Assembly: GCA_015039365.1 (NCBI GenBank)
Contig: WION01000602.1
Coordinates: 1 to 29,113 of the forward strand
DNA from: Amanita rubescens
Taxonomy: Eukaryota > Basidiomycota > Agaricomycetes > Agaricales > Amanitaceae
Direction: 5' to 3'
Length of the DNA: 29,113 nt
In this document: in pieces, positions 18,519 through 29,113 of the stretch
Layout: each line of letters begins with the position of its first letter
How positions within the stretch are numbered: the first letter of the stretch is position 1
The notes under the pieces: generated by a model
What the model was told of the DNA's origin: nothing
The model's database searches: none
Seen by the model: only the letters and a program-made list of their open reading frames with translations
Program-made: the position numbers and the translations under genes

Positions 18519-21500
18519 ACGCCAGCGTGACTCAATACACTCAGTCTTCATCTTCCAAGGCACGAACTCATGTGATATGATGGAAAGAAGTGGTTTAAAA
18601 CCCTTTCGTCCTGTCATATGCTTCTTTTCGGATTTCGGTTGCATTGGCACTTGCCACGGGAAGTCAATCAGACCAACGACGCCCAGGAACTGAAGGTAGT
18701 AAATCCGCAACATTAGGCTTCCCTTTTTCCTTAATCCTGATTGCCTCCTTGTATCCACGTTGGCAGCCCTGAACTAACGGTTAGCCGACTGCCGCTATGA
18801 TCGAGGTAGAGATCCTGGCGGCACGCCGTTGCAACGTTGCCTTGGTGGTACCGACAACAGCAAGTTACGGAGAGGGGTAGTTGGGTCGACTCTACATAGC
18901 ATCCAGCAAGGGTATTTCCGCCGCATTTTGCCCCACAATAGAAGCTTTTTTGACGGGTCTAAACAACAAACCTTGTAAGTTCATTTGGAAAATAAATTCT
19001 AGCTATAGCAAGGAAGAGACATTAGGATCTTCGTTCCCGGTAAATTATTTTACGCGAAGTGATTGAGTTTACTGCAGTATGATGAGCTAGCGTGGACCGC
19101 GCGTGTGATCAACATGCACATGATGCGAGAGAGATCTGATTATGTACTGCTCTTTGCCAGAGCGAATACTGTGCTCATTAGAGACTTCCGTCAGCAAGAT
19201 ATATACGTGAGAAGAACATGGGGTATCGGTGGGAGAACTTCTCATTCCACGCCTATTCCGTAAGGGATCAGAGTCTTATTTGTGATGCTTCCCCATGTCT
19301 GCCGGTGTTTTGATAACGGAATGGCGAGTAAGACCGCGCCCGGGGGTCCGGGTTGTCAATCACCATCATGATATAATGCCTGATATGAAGGTCAATTCGG
19401 GCAATTGTAAAGCATAGTGTGAATATGTCATTGGTGACAGCATTATGTTCAGCCACCAGTGTGCAGGGAACTGCATCATTTACGGCAATGACGCTCAAAA
19501 TGACCGCAGATAAGCCAGTGTATCAGTGGCATTGTCACTTGACTTTAGGGCTCCAAGTCTAGATGTTCTTACTCCAAATTGTGATTTGCGTCTTGTGGTT
19601 CTAAAGTCGTGAGCGGCGATAAGACAGCGTTGGAGCTGCGATGCAACCTAATAATCTCCTATGCACCTGACTTCATTCACCTGATCGAGGCTATTCATGA
19701 AACAAAATGGTGTCAGTATCGCATTCGGCCTGCTTCGAAATGAGTGGGAAAGCTGGGACACATGCGTCAGGGGAAATTCGGGCCAAAGAGAAACTGAACG
19801 ATGTTCGCATTGTGTAATTGGCTTGTTAGGCATCGGAACAACGCCTGGTAAGCCGGCAACGGAACGTTTGACGTTGTGGGCGTCAATCCGTCCATTCCAT
19901 CGGAATATCTTCTAAAGCATTGCAACCGATGATGAAGAATGAATGGTATATTAGATCAGGGCTGCCCCACCGGGGCTGTCTTTTGTTACAATAAAATGAA
20001 CTGTCGCGGTTCTTACTATAAAGCCACCAACTCGACTCCCAGTGGTTCTGCAGGGAATGCAATATATATTGACCAGAATTAACCATATGGTGTTGACTAG
20101 AATTATTTGCTAAATGCGCGGATAATTTTGGCGGAAATATGGAGGAAGAAGATAGAACCGATGAACGACAAGGAAAGGACAAGGACGATGAACGGGTCAC
20201 TGAAATTTACAAGTCAGCTATGGAAGTGTTGGGGATTCGAAGGACGTACACCCGAAGACCTGGGGAATCGTCCGTGTAGAGCTTGAGCATCGTGTTCGAT
20301 GACCCGCCAGCACCCGCAGCGCGGGTGGAATTTGGTCTTGATACTTGTGCACCAGCACGTCGTCTGCGCGTTTAAAACGAATCAAGTAAGCGATTTGTCG
20401 CATGTATTGTCCGTTTTAGAAAACTGTACCGAATCTGAGCACCGGGTGGCTTTGCAACGCCCGTCGCAGGCGCACGTCCGGAACCGTTGGCAGGGGATGA
20501 GTCAGAATCCGACTATGGTCGTATAAGTGTGTATACGCTTCATAGAATACAAGAATTCTTACCATGGTGCTGGAAATATGAATAATAGAGTTCTTGTTGC
20601 AAGTGCGCTGGCGGCAGAAGTGAAAACACGTTTGGATGACTGTGGGAACTTCTTGCCATTTCAAGATGTGACACGTATTCAAGTCATGGATTGTGGTACT
20701 CTGATTACATAGCTTCGTGCAAGGTATCTAAGATACAGCTGTCCAGGAATTAAATGGAAATACCAAAACCATTTTGAATTCATTAAATAAATACCAACTA
20801 AAGATTATAATGAGTAAGTGCATTTTTCAGTGTCCCTTAGGGTCTTTGAATGATGCGTGAGAGATTCATGCGCTGGATTCAGACATCCCCGACGTCGCAT
20901 CCCGTCGCTATCGGGATGAAGTGGCTGGCCAAGATTGCCCTTGCTTTCCGTCTCCTTCACACTTGATCTAGTCTGTTGAGTTACCAGCAACATCGGAGTT
21001 CAACAGGTCAAGTTGCTATCGTTATGTTCGCGCGGACGAAAATTTTCTGTCTCAGCGGTGTTATTATCGCGAGATTTCCCGATGGAATTTGATGAATGGA
21101 GACGCCATGGCGCCTCGTGAAAGAGGTGAGTCGGTATCTGTCAGGTCCTCCATTTCCCGTTTTCTAACTTCCTGTACCAACAGCTCCGAGGATGTACGTC
21201 GGCTGTCGAGTTCTCACATCGCCTCTGTTCAATGGTGTTAACTTGTTGAGGTGTGGTTGGTTACATCAAGCCTCCCAGACTTGTTTGGCTTTCTATGTCT
21301 GATACCGGACACGAGCTTGAACACGAGGCAAGGTCTATCGACCCGAGTTACCGACGGGGTCCGATCATGTGGGTCTCTGGTCTCTCTATCAGAGAAAGCA
21401 ACTGATGGTTTTCCGCTACTGGGTTGGGCTAGATTTAGTTCGCACACCCTCCTTTCGGGGATCATGCTTCGAATAAGAGACTAGAGCTGCGACCGCCATC

Positions 21501-21923
21501 AATCATTTCTCCGTCTGCTGTTAAACTTATCTATCTATGGGTTTTGATCTTCTATCAAGCAATCTCCTTTCCACGCCAACAGTTTGGGAGTGCCTTTACA
21601 GTTCCATTCATCAACTGTGACAGTGACGACGAAAGCAGGGACCCGTGGGCATGCCGTTTCCGTCCAACATGTGTGGTCCAACCTCCGAGCTGTGTGTAAT
21701 CACCCGTTCGCTTAGTACCCGTGGCATACTTAAATCATCTCGTTGCATCCGTCAGAATGTTAGGACTTTTCGTCCGCCTACCGTCTCCCCGATCTGCATC
21801 ATCTTCAATTTGTTGCCGCTCCTTCTACACTATACCCCGAGCTGGAACGTCTCTAGAACACCAGTCAAATAATTTTATTCTCCCGTATACCCCAGGCAGC
21901 CTTTCTTTCTTCTCGGCTGAGCC
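18519..21923. other. 3.4-kb spacer with no confident gene
   Basis: Many open frames of 60-105 codons occur on both strands but none carries a known motif. Two items stand out: the minus frame at 19268-19498 (..LHIRHYIMMVIDNPDPRARS..), which is mildly protein-like, and a well-formed intron signature at 21126-21183. The last few hundred bases are the likely promoter and 5' UTR of RING gene B; a C/T-rich stretch precedes its start codon. Confidence 0.4.
21107..21302 (+). CDS. Possible two-exon small ORF (45 aa)
   Basis: ATG at 21107 (context CCATGG), exon to 21125, intron 21126-21183 (GTGAGT donor, TCTAAC branch-like site, CAACAG acceptor), exon to the TGA at 21300-21302. The product would begin MAPRERAPRMYVGCRV. 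The splice signals are as good as those of the real genes here. The peptide matches nothing I know. It may instead be a spliced 5' leader of the RING gene B transcript. Confidence 0.2.
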
Positions 21924-24365
21924 ATGCTCACCCTGAATTATGGCTCAACATGCGACGTTTGTCTAGAGCAATACGGTGCCGACCATAAAGCACCGTACTC
22001 TATATACTGCGGACACGTCTTCTGCTTGGAGTAAGCATACTTCTATCTTATCCATCCAAATGGTTTACAAAAAGCCTGGTACAGTTGCATTAATCGCATC
22101 TCACCTGCTGAATGTCCTTTGTGTCGAATGGCATATACTCCAGGGTCATGGTTGAAACTTCATGTCGATATGTCAGCCCTTTGCCCCACGGGGCGCGACA
22201 GAGAGGCTCGTAGGTTTCAGGAAGCCATAGTAGAGGTCACCAACCAGGGATCATCACAGACATATTTGCGGCAGCTGATTACCGATTGTCGGAATTTTTT
22301 GCAGGGCCAGCCTCGTTCAATGGTTCGTCGCTTATCAGCCTCGTGTATTTGGTCATCCAATATATTCTTGACAGTATGCGGACTTGCGGGTCATCTGCAG
22401 AGTAGTATCATATCTCTGCGATGTCAAGTCGAACCTAGTCGACCAAAAAGTCGAAGTGGAGTCGCTCAAAACCGAGATCGCGCAGCTTACTGCGCAGAGA
22501 GAACGTCTCCAAAGCCTCGAGGATTTGAGCGAGCAGGTTTCCCAGCTAGCAGCAGACAAGTCCGAACTGCAGGGCAAACTTGAGTCGTCAGAATCTGCTC
22601 GTGACAGTGATAAACAAGCCGCTGTGGATTTGGAGCTGAAGCTGAAGGAACATGTCGCACGGGCTGAGAACGCCTATCAGACACTCTTGGAGTACGTTTC
22701 TTTTCTCCCCGATGCGGATTAATTGCTGAAGTTTCTTTGTAGTCGAGTATGTGCCCCTCTCCATTCTCTCAGAGTTAATCTTTGACTGTGCATAACAGTA
22801 TAGCTGCGTCGTTCAGGAGTACGCCGGCCTTAATCAAGAGCTTAGGGAACTTCGGTTGAAGCTGTATGATCGTGTAAGGTCCGCTATGGATCCTTCTAAT
22901 CCTGGTGTGCTTTCGCGTTCTTCCCCTCGTAACAGCGACACAGAAGAACCTATTCTTGACTTTGATCAAGCCCGCTCTCGTATACCGCACTCTCAGGCTC
23001 CAGAATCTCATATGACTCCAGCACCCGATCCATTCGATAAGATTGCCCTTGCCAGCAGTGGTGCGCCCTCTACTGTATCGGATGGTAGGAAGGGTCTTGA
23101 AGGCGACGAAGTTTACTCTCGTAAGAAACTGGTCAGATGTGGCTTCGCAGATCATCCCCGGTCATGCCAATGTGATGACGAACTCGAGCGCTCCTCAACT
23201 CCGCCCCCGTCCTATCTGAAGCGAACAACTATGCCGAGGCCGACCTTCATCATTGAGCATGCCAATTCGGGAGCTCGCCGACGTGGGTCTCTTTCGGGTC
23301 CGATTGGACCCGAGATGCAAAGCGGGTTGTCACGAACTGCGCCTAAGAACCAAGAATATGGAAATCAACCTGATCGTATACGGATTCGCTCCTTTTCTGA
23401 CGTTTCGCCTATTCCAAGCCGCCCTCCGAGCAGAGGTCGAAGTAGACCAAACGAGGATAGCACGCCGCTGAACGAGCCTGTCTCACGGTCGGAATCTCCC
23501 AACCCTGATCATGATGTTTCGTCCTCCATACGCATTCCTACAACCCCTGCAGCCCCCCAGAATGAGTGTGTACGGCGATTGTACAACATCCTGCAGAAAC
23601 CACAGCCACAAGTCTCTTCATCGCCGCCTGAGCTTTCCTCCAGTTATGGCTCTTCTCATAGATCTCGTCGCAGCGGGTCCCGGTCCCGGTCCCATTCCCG
23701 GTCTCGCACTGGCTCGACAGCCTCTTTCAATCCACCGCCAGCATCGCCACCGGCTCCATTGACGGTCCCTACCAGTACCGTACAGCCTACCCACAATGTT
23801 CCGTATTCGCAACCTGCCCTCCCTCAACCATCTGTCATATCTCGCGCCAGTGATGCGGCGATGGCGATTGAGAAATTCCAGAAAGAGCGGCAAATGGCGG
23901 AGAAGGCTCTCCGAGAGAAGGAAAAGGAGAAAGAGAAGCGGGAACACCGCAAGTCATCTGACAAGGATACGGAAAAAACAGGATGGAGAACGGGCTACGC
24001 GCAAAGCCACTTCAGGCACCACGACATCTTCCAACCGTCCTGTGACATCGACACTTACGCCTAGCCTATCGGGATCACCTCATCGGGAATCTTATGCTTC
24101 CGCGTCGTCCATCTCTTCTGCATCCGCGTCAGCTGCTAACATGCCTATCCAGAAAACATCAATATCTTCTGCATCACACTCTCTGGGTCGCAAGAATTCG
24201 GTGAACACTCCATTCGCAAATCACCCCCGTCATAATCCCGACTCGCAACGTGATAGTAACGTGACTTATCAAGCGCCATCTTATCGACATGGATCTGGAA
24301 GCAGCAAGTCTGCCACTTCAACTAACATGCATAATACCAATACTGCTCCGCCGATTTCGGTCTGA
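21924..24365 (+). CDS. RING-finger coiled-coil protein B; frame break near 3' end
   Basis: Exons 21924-22030, 22085-22322, 22375-22691, the 4-nt micro-exon 22743-22746, and 22799 onward. As read, the frame ends at TAG 24064 (643 aa). A one-base shift in the six-A run at 23973-23978 would continue it to 24365 with a Ser/Thr/Asn-rich tail (RATRKATSGTTTSS..., ending NTAPPISV). C3HC4 RING: C10, C13, C29, H31, C34, C37, C46, C49. Then a helical region and coiled coil (QKVEVESLKTEIAQLTAQRE; SLEDLSEQVSQLAADKSELQ), a long disordered part with an Arg/Ser stretch (SRSRSHSRSR) near 23690-23710, and a charged helix (EKEKEKREHRK) just before the break. Inferred role as for RING gene A: a ubiquitin ligase or scaffold, possibly nuclear given the RS-like stretch. 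The extended tail looks native, so the shorter end is suspect. Confidence 0.83.
22743..22746 (+). other. 4-nt micro-exon of RING gene B
   Basis: ...TTTGTAG|TCGA|GTATGT.... The preceding exon ends in phase 2 (TTG GA); TCGA completes Asp and adds Arg; the next exon starts in phase 0 (TAT AGC TGC). The joined product reads QTLLEDRYSCVVQEYAGL. Flanking introns are 51 nt (22692-22742) and 52 nt (22747-22798). Size and phase are the same as in RING gene A. Confidence 0.75.
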
Positions 24366-25365
24366 TCTAATTTAATGTTCTTCGGTGCTATTCATGCGAG
24401 GATCTCTACTCATCTTCACATCATCCGTCTTTGCCTGCTACTCTGGATGGACTGCCAGATTGGACAGCGAAGACAGCATATAACACAGCATTTTCAATTC
24501 TCTGTACATTATTAACACTATGTTATTGGTTTCCAGTTGTCTTCCTTTTTCGTTCATCCCGGTTCGCAAACTGTGGACATGTGCAATTTGTAAGCAATAA
24601 GACCTGTGGATATCCATCTTATACCATTTAAACTACACGGTAGATGTTCGCCATTAAGGGAAATGAATTATTTGTGCATATAGTTGATTGATGGATAAGA
24701 ATGGCATGTCTTGGGCGGCACTGGTCACAAGGTGTGGGGAAGATGTGGGGTAAGGAACCCTCAATGCTGTTGTATGGGCGAACGTCATGGTTATTCACGG
24801 CAGTATGGAACAGTACTGTCCCGGGTACATGCCATACGCTCTTCGAGACTGCTGTCATAAGGGGCGTGTGGAGATTTCCGAAAATACAAGCTGCTACGAT
24901 CAAATATACGCCTGATTAGCTGGCCCAGGGCAGAACTGGGGCGAGTAGATGCCGTATTTGTAGATGCCGTTGCCTGGTACCTGTGGTATGCGTCGCACCT
25001 GCGACAAACGTTGGACGGACCCCACAGGATAGCGGAGTTGTGTTTAATCATAGAACAATTGCACAGCTTGCAGTCTTCTGGGTCTATAGCGGGCGAAAAC
25101 TTAACAGTGACGAATGGAGACATGTCACCGTGTTCTATAGATGGTATGCCGGATCTTGACGTTGTATTGGCCGCGAGACAAATATGTCACCCGCGAGTAT
25201 TCATTGTACAGATCCGAGGACTATAGCCTAGGAAACGTGGCAGTCATTCATAAGCATTAAACATGATGCTGTATCATGACGATGACATGTCAAAGAGCTG
25301 ATAAGGACAGACAATATGCGGAAAGTACAAAGGCCGAGAGTCCACGTGAATAAGACTCGGGTCAA
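24366..25365. other. Spacer between RING gene B and the R-SNARE
   Basis: No gene supported. The two flanking genes converge, so this interval should hold both 3' UTRs. The open frames present are short and lack motifs. Confidence 0.45.
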
Positions 25366-26349
25366 CTAGGATCGGCACTGAGAGAGAGTAGCGCCACAGA
25401 ACTGTGCAATTAGAATCCATAGCAGCATCTGCAATAGGGTACGTCAGCGGTGTCTCATACTTTTGAAACGACTTAGAATAGATGACTCACGAGACCAACC
25501 ACGATGCACAGTGCCACCATCTTTCTGTCTCTCCACCACATTTGCCGTCGAACAGTCCGTGCACCACGTCTAAATGCTGTTGCCCGGCCGGCCATCACGT
25601 CAGTCTTGTCCACTAATAGCTCAATCCGTTCACCGCGGTTAAGAATCTGCTCCACGTTTTGCACCATAATGTCTTTCACTTGATTCAATTCGTTCTGGGC
25701 GCGTGTAAGCTCTCCGTTGGTGGCGCCGTGTTATACGTATGCATAAGGTTTGCAATGGTTGGCCCGAAACTGCCTTGTAATCCATAAGGCGGCATGTCTC
25801 CGGACGAGAGGAAGGGGCGGATAAGAACTATTGAAGCGTCTATCATTAATTTCGCGTCAATATTAATCTTTCTGGGAATACCTTGTGCTGTAAATCCGTT
25901 AGGAACGCGAACGGTATTCTCCTATTAGCACCGTTAATAATACGACCATGAGAGGAAGTAGCTTTAGGACCTACCGTCCGGCTGCGGCATCCGCTATCAC
26001 AAGGTACGTGATACCACCTTCTGAGATGTAGTGGAATAGGTATTGTTCCCATGTATACGTCAGTTTACTAGTTGGGCGTGAGTAGTGTCCTCGTATTCGG
26101 TAGCGGCGTAGCACAGACCTGTCATTTGGAGGTATCTTCGACAGAATTGTCTGCAGTGCTGTGAGCGCCTCGTCAATTAAACTGGCATGCCATATGGGAA
26201 TCGTGCTATACCTTGCGAAAAGTCTCGCTTGTCTCCTGAATGCTCGGCCAAAATCAGGGTGCCTCTAGCTACGACGGCATGTATCTGAAATGTGTTATGA
26301 GCAATTCTTGCATCATCAGAGTATTGATCTCGAGACTTACCAACGACAT
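25366..26349 (-). CDS. VAMP7-like longin R-SNARE with frame breaks
   Basis: Seven exons: 26349-26341 (only ATG TCG TTG), 26284-26212, 26158-26119, 26067-25975, 25921-25882, 25827-25491, 25428-25366. The product starts MSLIHAVVARGTLILAEHSG and continues SKLTYTWEQYLFHYI, ITYLVIADAAAGR, RIPFAFLTDLQHK (longin domain). A linker (SFGPTIANLMHTYNTAPPT) leads to the SNARE motif NQVKDIMVQNVEQILNRGER with its zero-layer Arg in ILNRGER. A C-terminal anchor spans the last splice (VALCIVVGL|MLLWILIAQFCG). Known of the family: VAMP7-type R-SNAREs drive fusion at endosomes and the vacuole. Two one-base deletions break exon 6: one at its start (25827, phase mismatch) and one at about 25711-25717. The exon sum is 655 nt; two added bases give 657 (218 aa), the expected size. 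Either these are assembly errors or the gene is freshly inactivated. Confidence 0.85.
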
Positions 26350-27458
26350 TACGCTTCAACGTCAGGAGGAGGGTGGTAGCGCTGACACTGCCACGGTGCC
26401 GTCGGCATACGGTTACCTCGCATTCAATTCCCACGGCTGAGTTTCGTCTTTTCACAACGTCAACGACAATGAAAAATCTTATCCGAGGCACTGGGGAACA
26501 TACCAAAAAAAAACTAAAAACTGAAAGAGTCAACCACAGCGAACAGTTTTCAGTATATGGTAAAAAGCTGATGAGCCTTTCAGGGTAAACCGTAAGTGGA
26601 ATATGACACGTCTTTGATGTCATTCACGGTCGAATGCAGAAGGAAGGAGAAACAGGAACAACAAACAAATACAGATGGCCCACAGCTAGGCGCTTGCCAT
26701 CCGATAAATTCCGACTCTTTTTACTATTACCTCACGCAGACCCCTCTTGCTTTGTCTTGAATCAAGTTACCAAATCACATATCAAATTTTCTCGACCATC
26801 CATAACCGAAAGCCAATGGAACAAACCGCTCTAATTTCGCTCTCGGGACGACAACACGGAACACCAACCCGACTTTCTGACTTTGAAAAAGATAACATCT
26901 CGTACTTCCCACTGTGATCGATAAAGAGAGTCAACAAGCATCTCTGAGAATGGAAGAGGGACTGATCTCACCCCTGGCTTATCGTTATACTATTAGGACT
27001 GCCAAATACATGTTTGGAATACTGGACACAGCAACTTGTCCAGATACGATTCTATCATTCCTCGTATACGGCCGCCCAGTCTCGAACCTGGAAGTTTACC
27101 TGACACGTTGTCTGATGCTCAATTGGGGCCATACTAACTCCGATATGTTGATCGATAACAGCAAGTCCGACTTGGTTGTCTGGATTTGGCCGTTCATGCA
27201 CATATGCACGCAGATACGCTAGGATTAGCTGAATTACAAGGTCCAGATTACAAATGTCATGATTGCAGTGCTATATTGACACAGTATTTCCAACATACAA
27301 CCTACGTTACCAGACGCAAGTAAAAATGCCCGTGAGTGGGGTAGTACAATACATACATAACGTGAATTGTCATTTGAGTTCTTATCGCCGTATAATCTTT
27401 TCGTTAGTAAACCAAGCAAAATGCATGCTCTCTCCCAAAAGGAGGGGTATTATTTTCC
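26350..27458. other. Spacer upstream of the R-SNARE
   Basis: No supported gene. The plus frame 26914-27222 (102 codons) has no recognisable motif. It contains the R-SNARE promoter (minus) and the 3' flank of the edge gene. Confidence 0.4.
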
Positions 27459-29113
27459 TCATTGTTCATGACTCCACGATCTCAGGAACCCTTCGGCTGG
27501 TACCAGGGGTGTGGGCGCACTAATGCCCCTTCCCGCGTTATCTTCCAACTGGAGACCAAGCGCATTCCTCAGCCTCGGAGGTGTCCGCGGTAAAGGCCTC
27601 GGCATCTCAGCAGCAGCCAGATGCACTGCGTCTTCCACTGCCATAGAGGTATCTAGCATCGGAGGGTGATAAGTTGCACCTCCCCCCGGCGCTGGTCGAG
27701 CCGATGTGGTGCTTCGTCCAGTGTGCGAGTAACCGTGACTGATTGCGTGACGCCCGCCAGAGCTACGCCTATGCGCGTGCCGCGATGGCTCGTTAGCGTT
27801 CGTAGTCATCACCAGGGCAGATACGGTAGACGTGGCGGTGGTAGCCTGTCCTTGTGCTAGTGACTGGATGCTTGTTGCGCTCCCTCCTGCACCGATTATG
27901 GAAGGCCGTTGGTCGAATGATACACGCCTTTCGCCTCTCTGCCTGGTTTGCATTGCACCCGTTAGTAGGGAAGTGGTTGACCCCTGTGCGGTGCTCGGTA
28001 GCCTCTCCATTACAATCTCATCGTCCTCCCTCAGAGGGAACGAGTGCAAGCCCAAGGATGATAACGTAGATCCAGGTGTGTCTCCCGGTGGAGTAGGATA
28101 CATACTCGCAGGGCCAAAGGAACTCAGATTCAGTGCATTGCTTGCATTTTGAGAGTGATGCGTGTTTGTATGACTAGCAGTGGCGATCGTGGCAGCCGTG
28201 GTAGCCGCAGGTGGATGGATGCTCCATGAGGAAACACTAACAGAGCTAGGTCGTAGTGTAGGGGGGATTCGGGGATCTTCCCTCCTTCTAACACTCTCGA
28301 CGTCCGTCTCGTGCCCAGGAACGGTAGTGCGTCGCCTATGAGTTCGATGTGATGTCCTGATGTGTGGTCCCATATGTAGCGCTCCGACTTGTTGAAGAGA
28401 AAGATGAATCTGAGGTAACTCCTCCACCCGCATAGCTGCTATTGCTGTCGACATTGCTTGCGTTGCTCGAGGTGGTATCCGATCTTTGCTGTCTGGGCCC
28501 GTTTACATGATAGACCAACCTCTCCTCGCTAGAGTCATTGCCTTGATCTGCCAGCGGGGACCTGGAATGCTCCGCGTGGATAGTTCGTGGCTCATTCGAA
28601 CCCTGTGCAGGATAGGGAGTAATTTCTTGAGAAATCCGCGACCAGCGTATTCTGGGTGTGTCGTCTTGCAACGTGCTGCCCCAGATGTGCTCTCCATTGG
28701 AGTCTCCAGGCAAAAGTCCTCGTGGGATGACGCGTTTGGATCCAGACTTGACGTAGCCATGTCGTAACCTTCTCCGTATCCATTCATGTATTCCCCTATA
28801 TACAGAGCCGCGACTGAATATGGGTTCAGCGGAGCGCCAACATCCAGACCTGATGATCCGTCTCCTGCGCCACCAGAGGGATCGTCCCTACCACGAGAAT
28901 TGGGGGGAAAGGGTGTATTGGACACTGTTACCTCCTTGGGCGGTATTACTCTTTTTTGTGTTACCGCACCAGGGAGAATAACACTTGCCTCATCGTCACT
29001 AAGGACTCCATTTGGGTGCGAGTTTGAGAGAAAAGAATGTGCGTTGGAGTATACACTTGCTGATGAGTGACGTCCATTACTTTCCTTCGCTCGCCGTTTC
29101 CCTTTCCGATCCC
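27459..29113 (-). CDS. C-terminal part of long disordered protein, runs off the window
   Basis: The frame is open from the window edge (29113) with no ATG needed inside, starting DRKGKRRAKESNGRHSS and passing SVILPGAVTQKR and VIPPKEVTVSNTPFPP. Near 28710-28725 the coding character moves to another frame (PGDSNGEHIWGSTLQDD, TPRIRWSRISQEITPY). Near 28431-28445 it returns to the first frame (MRVEELPQIHLSLQQVGALH), ending FLRSWSHEQ at the stop 27461-27459. The two shifts compensate. No GT..AG intron of usable size fits either switch. The protein is rich in Ser, Thr, Pro and Gly; the basic KGKRRAK patch could follow a membrane helix encoded outside the window. Family not recognised. The alternative, staying in the first frame until the stop at 28503, gives a less consistent composition. 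Confidence 0.65.

Noticed and set aside
23971..23980. Programmed -1 frameshift heptamer (A AAA AAC)
   Set aside because: The heptamer is in the wrong register for a -1 slip, and joining the frames needs a +1 shift; a homopolymer indel is simpler.
25715..25881. Longer R-SNARE intron skipping the linker to restore the frame without indels
   Set aside because: Splicing from 25881 to an acceptor at about 25710 keeps the frame but removes SFGPTIANLMHTYNTAPPT, a segment that resembles the conserved VAMP7 linker; two base losses fit better.
27073..27100. tRNA-like B-box (GGTTCGAGACT on the minus strand)
   Set aside because: The surrounding bases do not form a matching acceptor stem, the T-stem has a mismatch, and no clear anticodon arm was found.
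28437..28450. Intron explaining the frame switch in the edge gene
   Set aside because: The only GT..AG pair at the switch spans about 14 nt, far below the minimum of about 45-50 nt seen elsewhere in the window.
1..29113. CRISPR arrays, rRNA genes, riboswitches, bacterial operon signals
   Set aside because: No regularly spaced direct repeats, rRNA-like sequence or operon-type gene packing; intron-rich genes show a fungal nuclear origin.

Overview
The window looks like nuclear DNA of a filamentous basidiomycete, probably an agaricomycete. The genes are broken by very short GT...AG introns of about 50-60 nt, and the gene content (NACHT-type STAND NTPases, a fungal P450 family, an F-box/leucine-rich remnant, a SET-domain protein, RING proteins, a VAMP7-type R-SNARE) fits that group. 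No bacterial operon, CRISPR array or rRNA gene is visible. The species cannot be named from sequence alone.

Positions 1-12,200 form an accessory, duplication-rich block. Three near-identical minus-strand NACHT genes with a C-terminal multi-pass membrane region (4146-6005, 6161-7935, 9018-10890) each have an intact reading frame once a short 5' intron is allowed for. They lie among decayed plus-strand cytochrome P450 copies: a nearly full-length pseudogene (about 1838-3585), a 3' fragment (11570-11823) and a tiny scrap (about 8078-8122). A block that follows the P450 stop codon is present three times (1-212, 3586-4030, 11824-12200), which shows that the locus grew by segmental duplication. An F-box/leucine-rich gene relic (8215-8960) and a LINE reverse-transcriptase relic (11110-11560) are embedded in it.

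Positions 12,800-29,113 look like ordinary chromosomal gene space: RING/coiled-coil gene A (minus, 12872-14433), a SET-domain protein with MYND-like cysteines (plus, 17017-18518), RING/coiled-coil gene B (plus, 21924-24064 or 24365), a VAMP7-like longin R-SNARE (minus, 25366-26349) and the C-terminal part of a long disordered protein that runs off the window edge (minus, 27459->29113). Large spacers at 14.6-17.0 kb and 18.5-21.9 kb hold little that can be recognised.

The two main observations are these. (1) The NACHT array couples a short Asn/Gln-rich N-terminal motif, a NACHT ATPase and a four-helix membrane tail, without the WD40, ankyrin or TPR repeats usual in fungal NLR-like receptors. 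(2) RING genes A and B are paralogues that both need a 4-nt micro-exon at the same place and phase in the coiled coil. Several otherwise conserved genes in the right half (RING B, the R-SNARE, the edge gene) carry one-base frame breaks, which suggests assembly indels or recent decay; the NACHT and SET genes show none.
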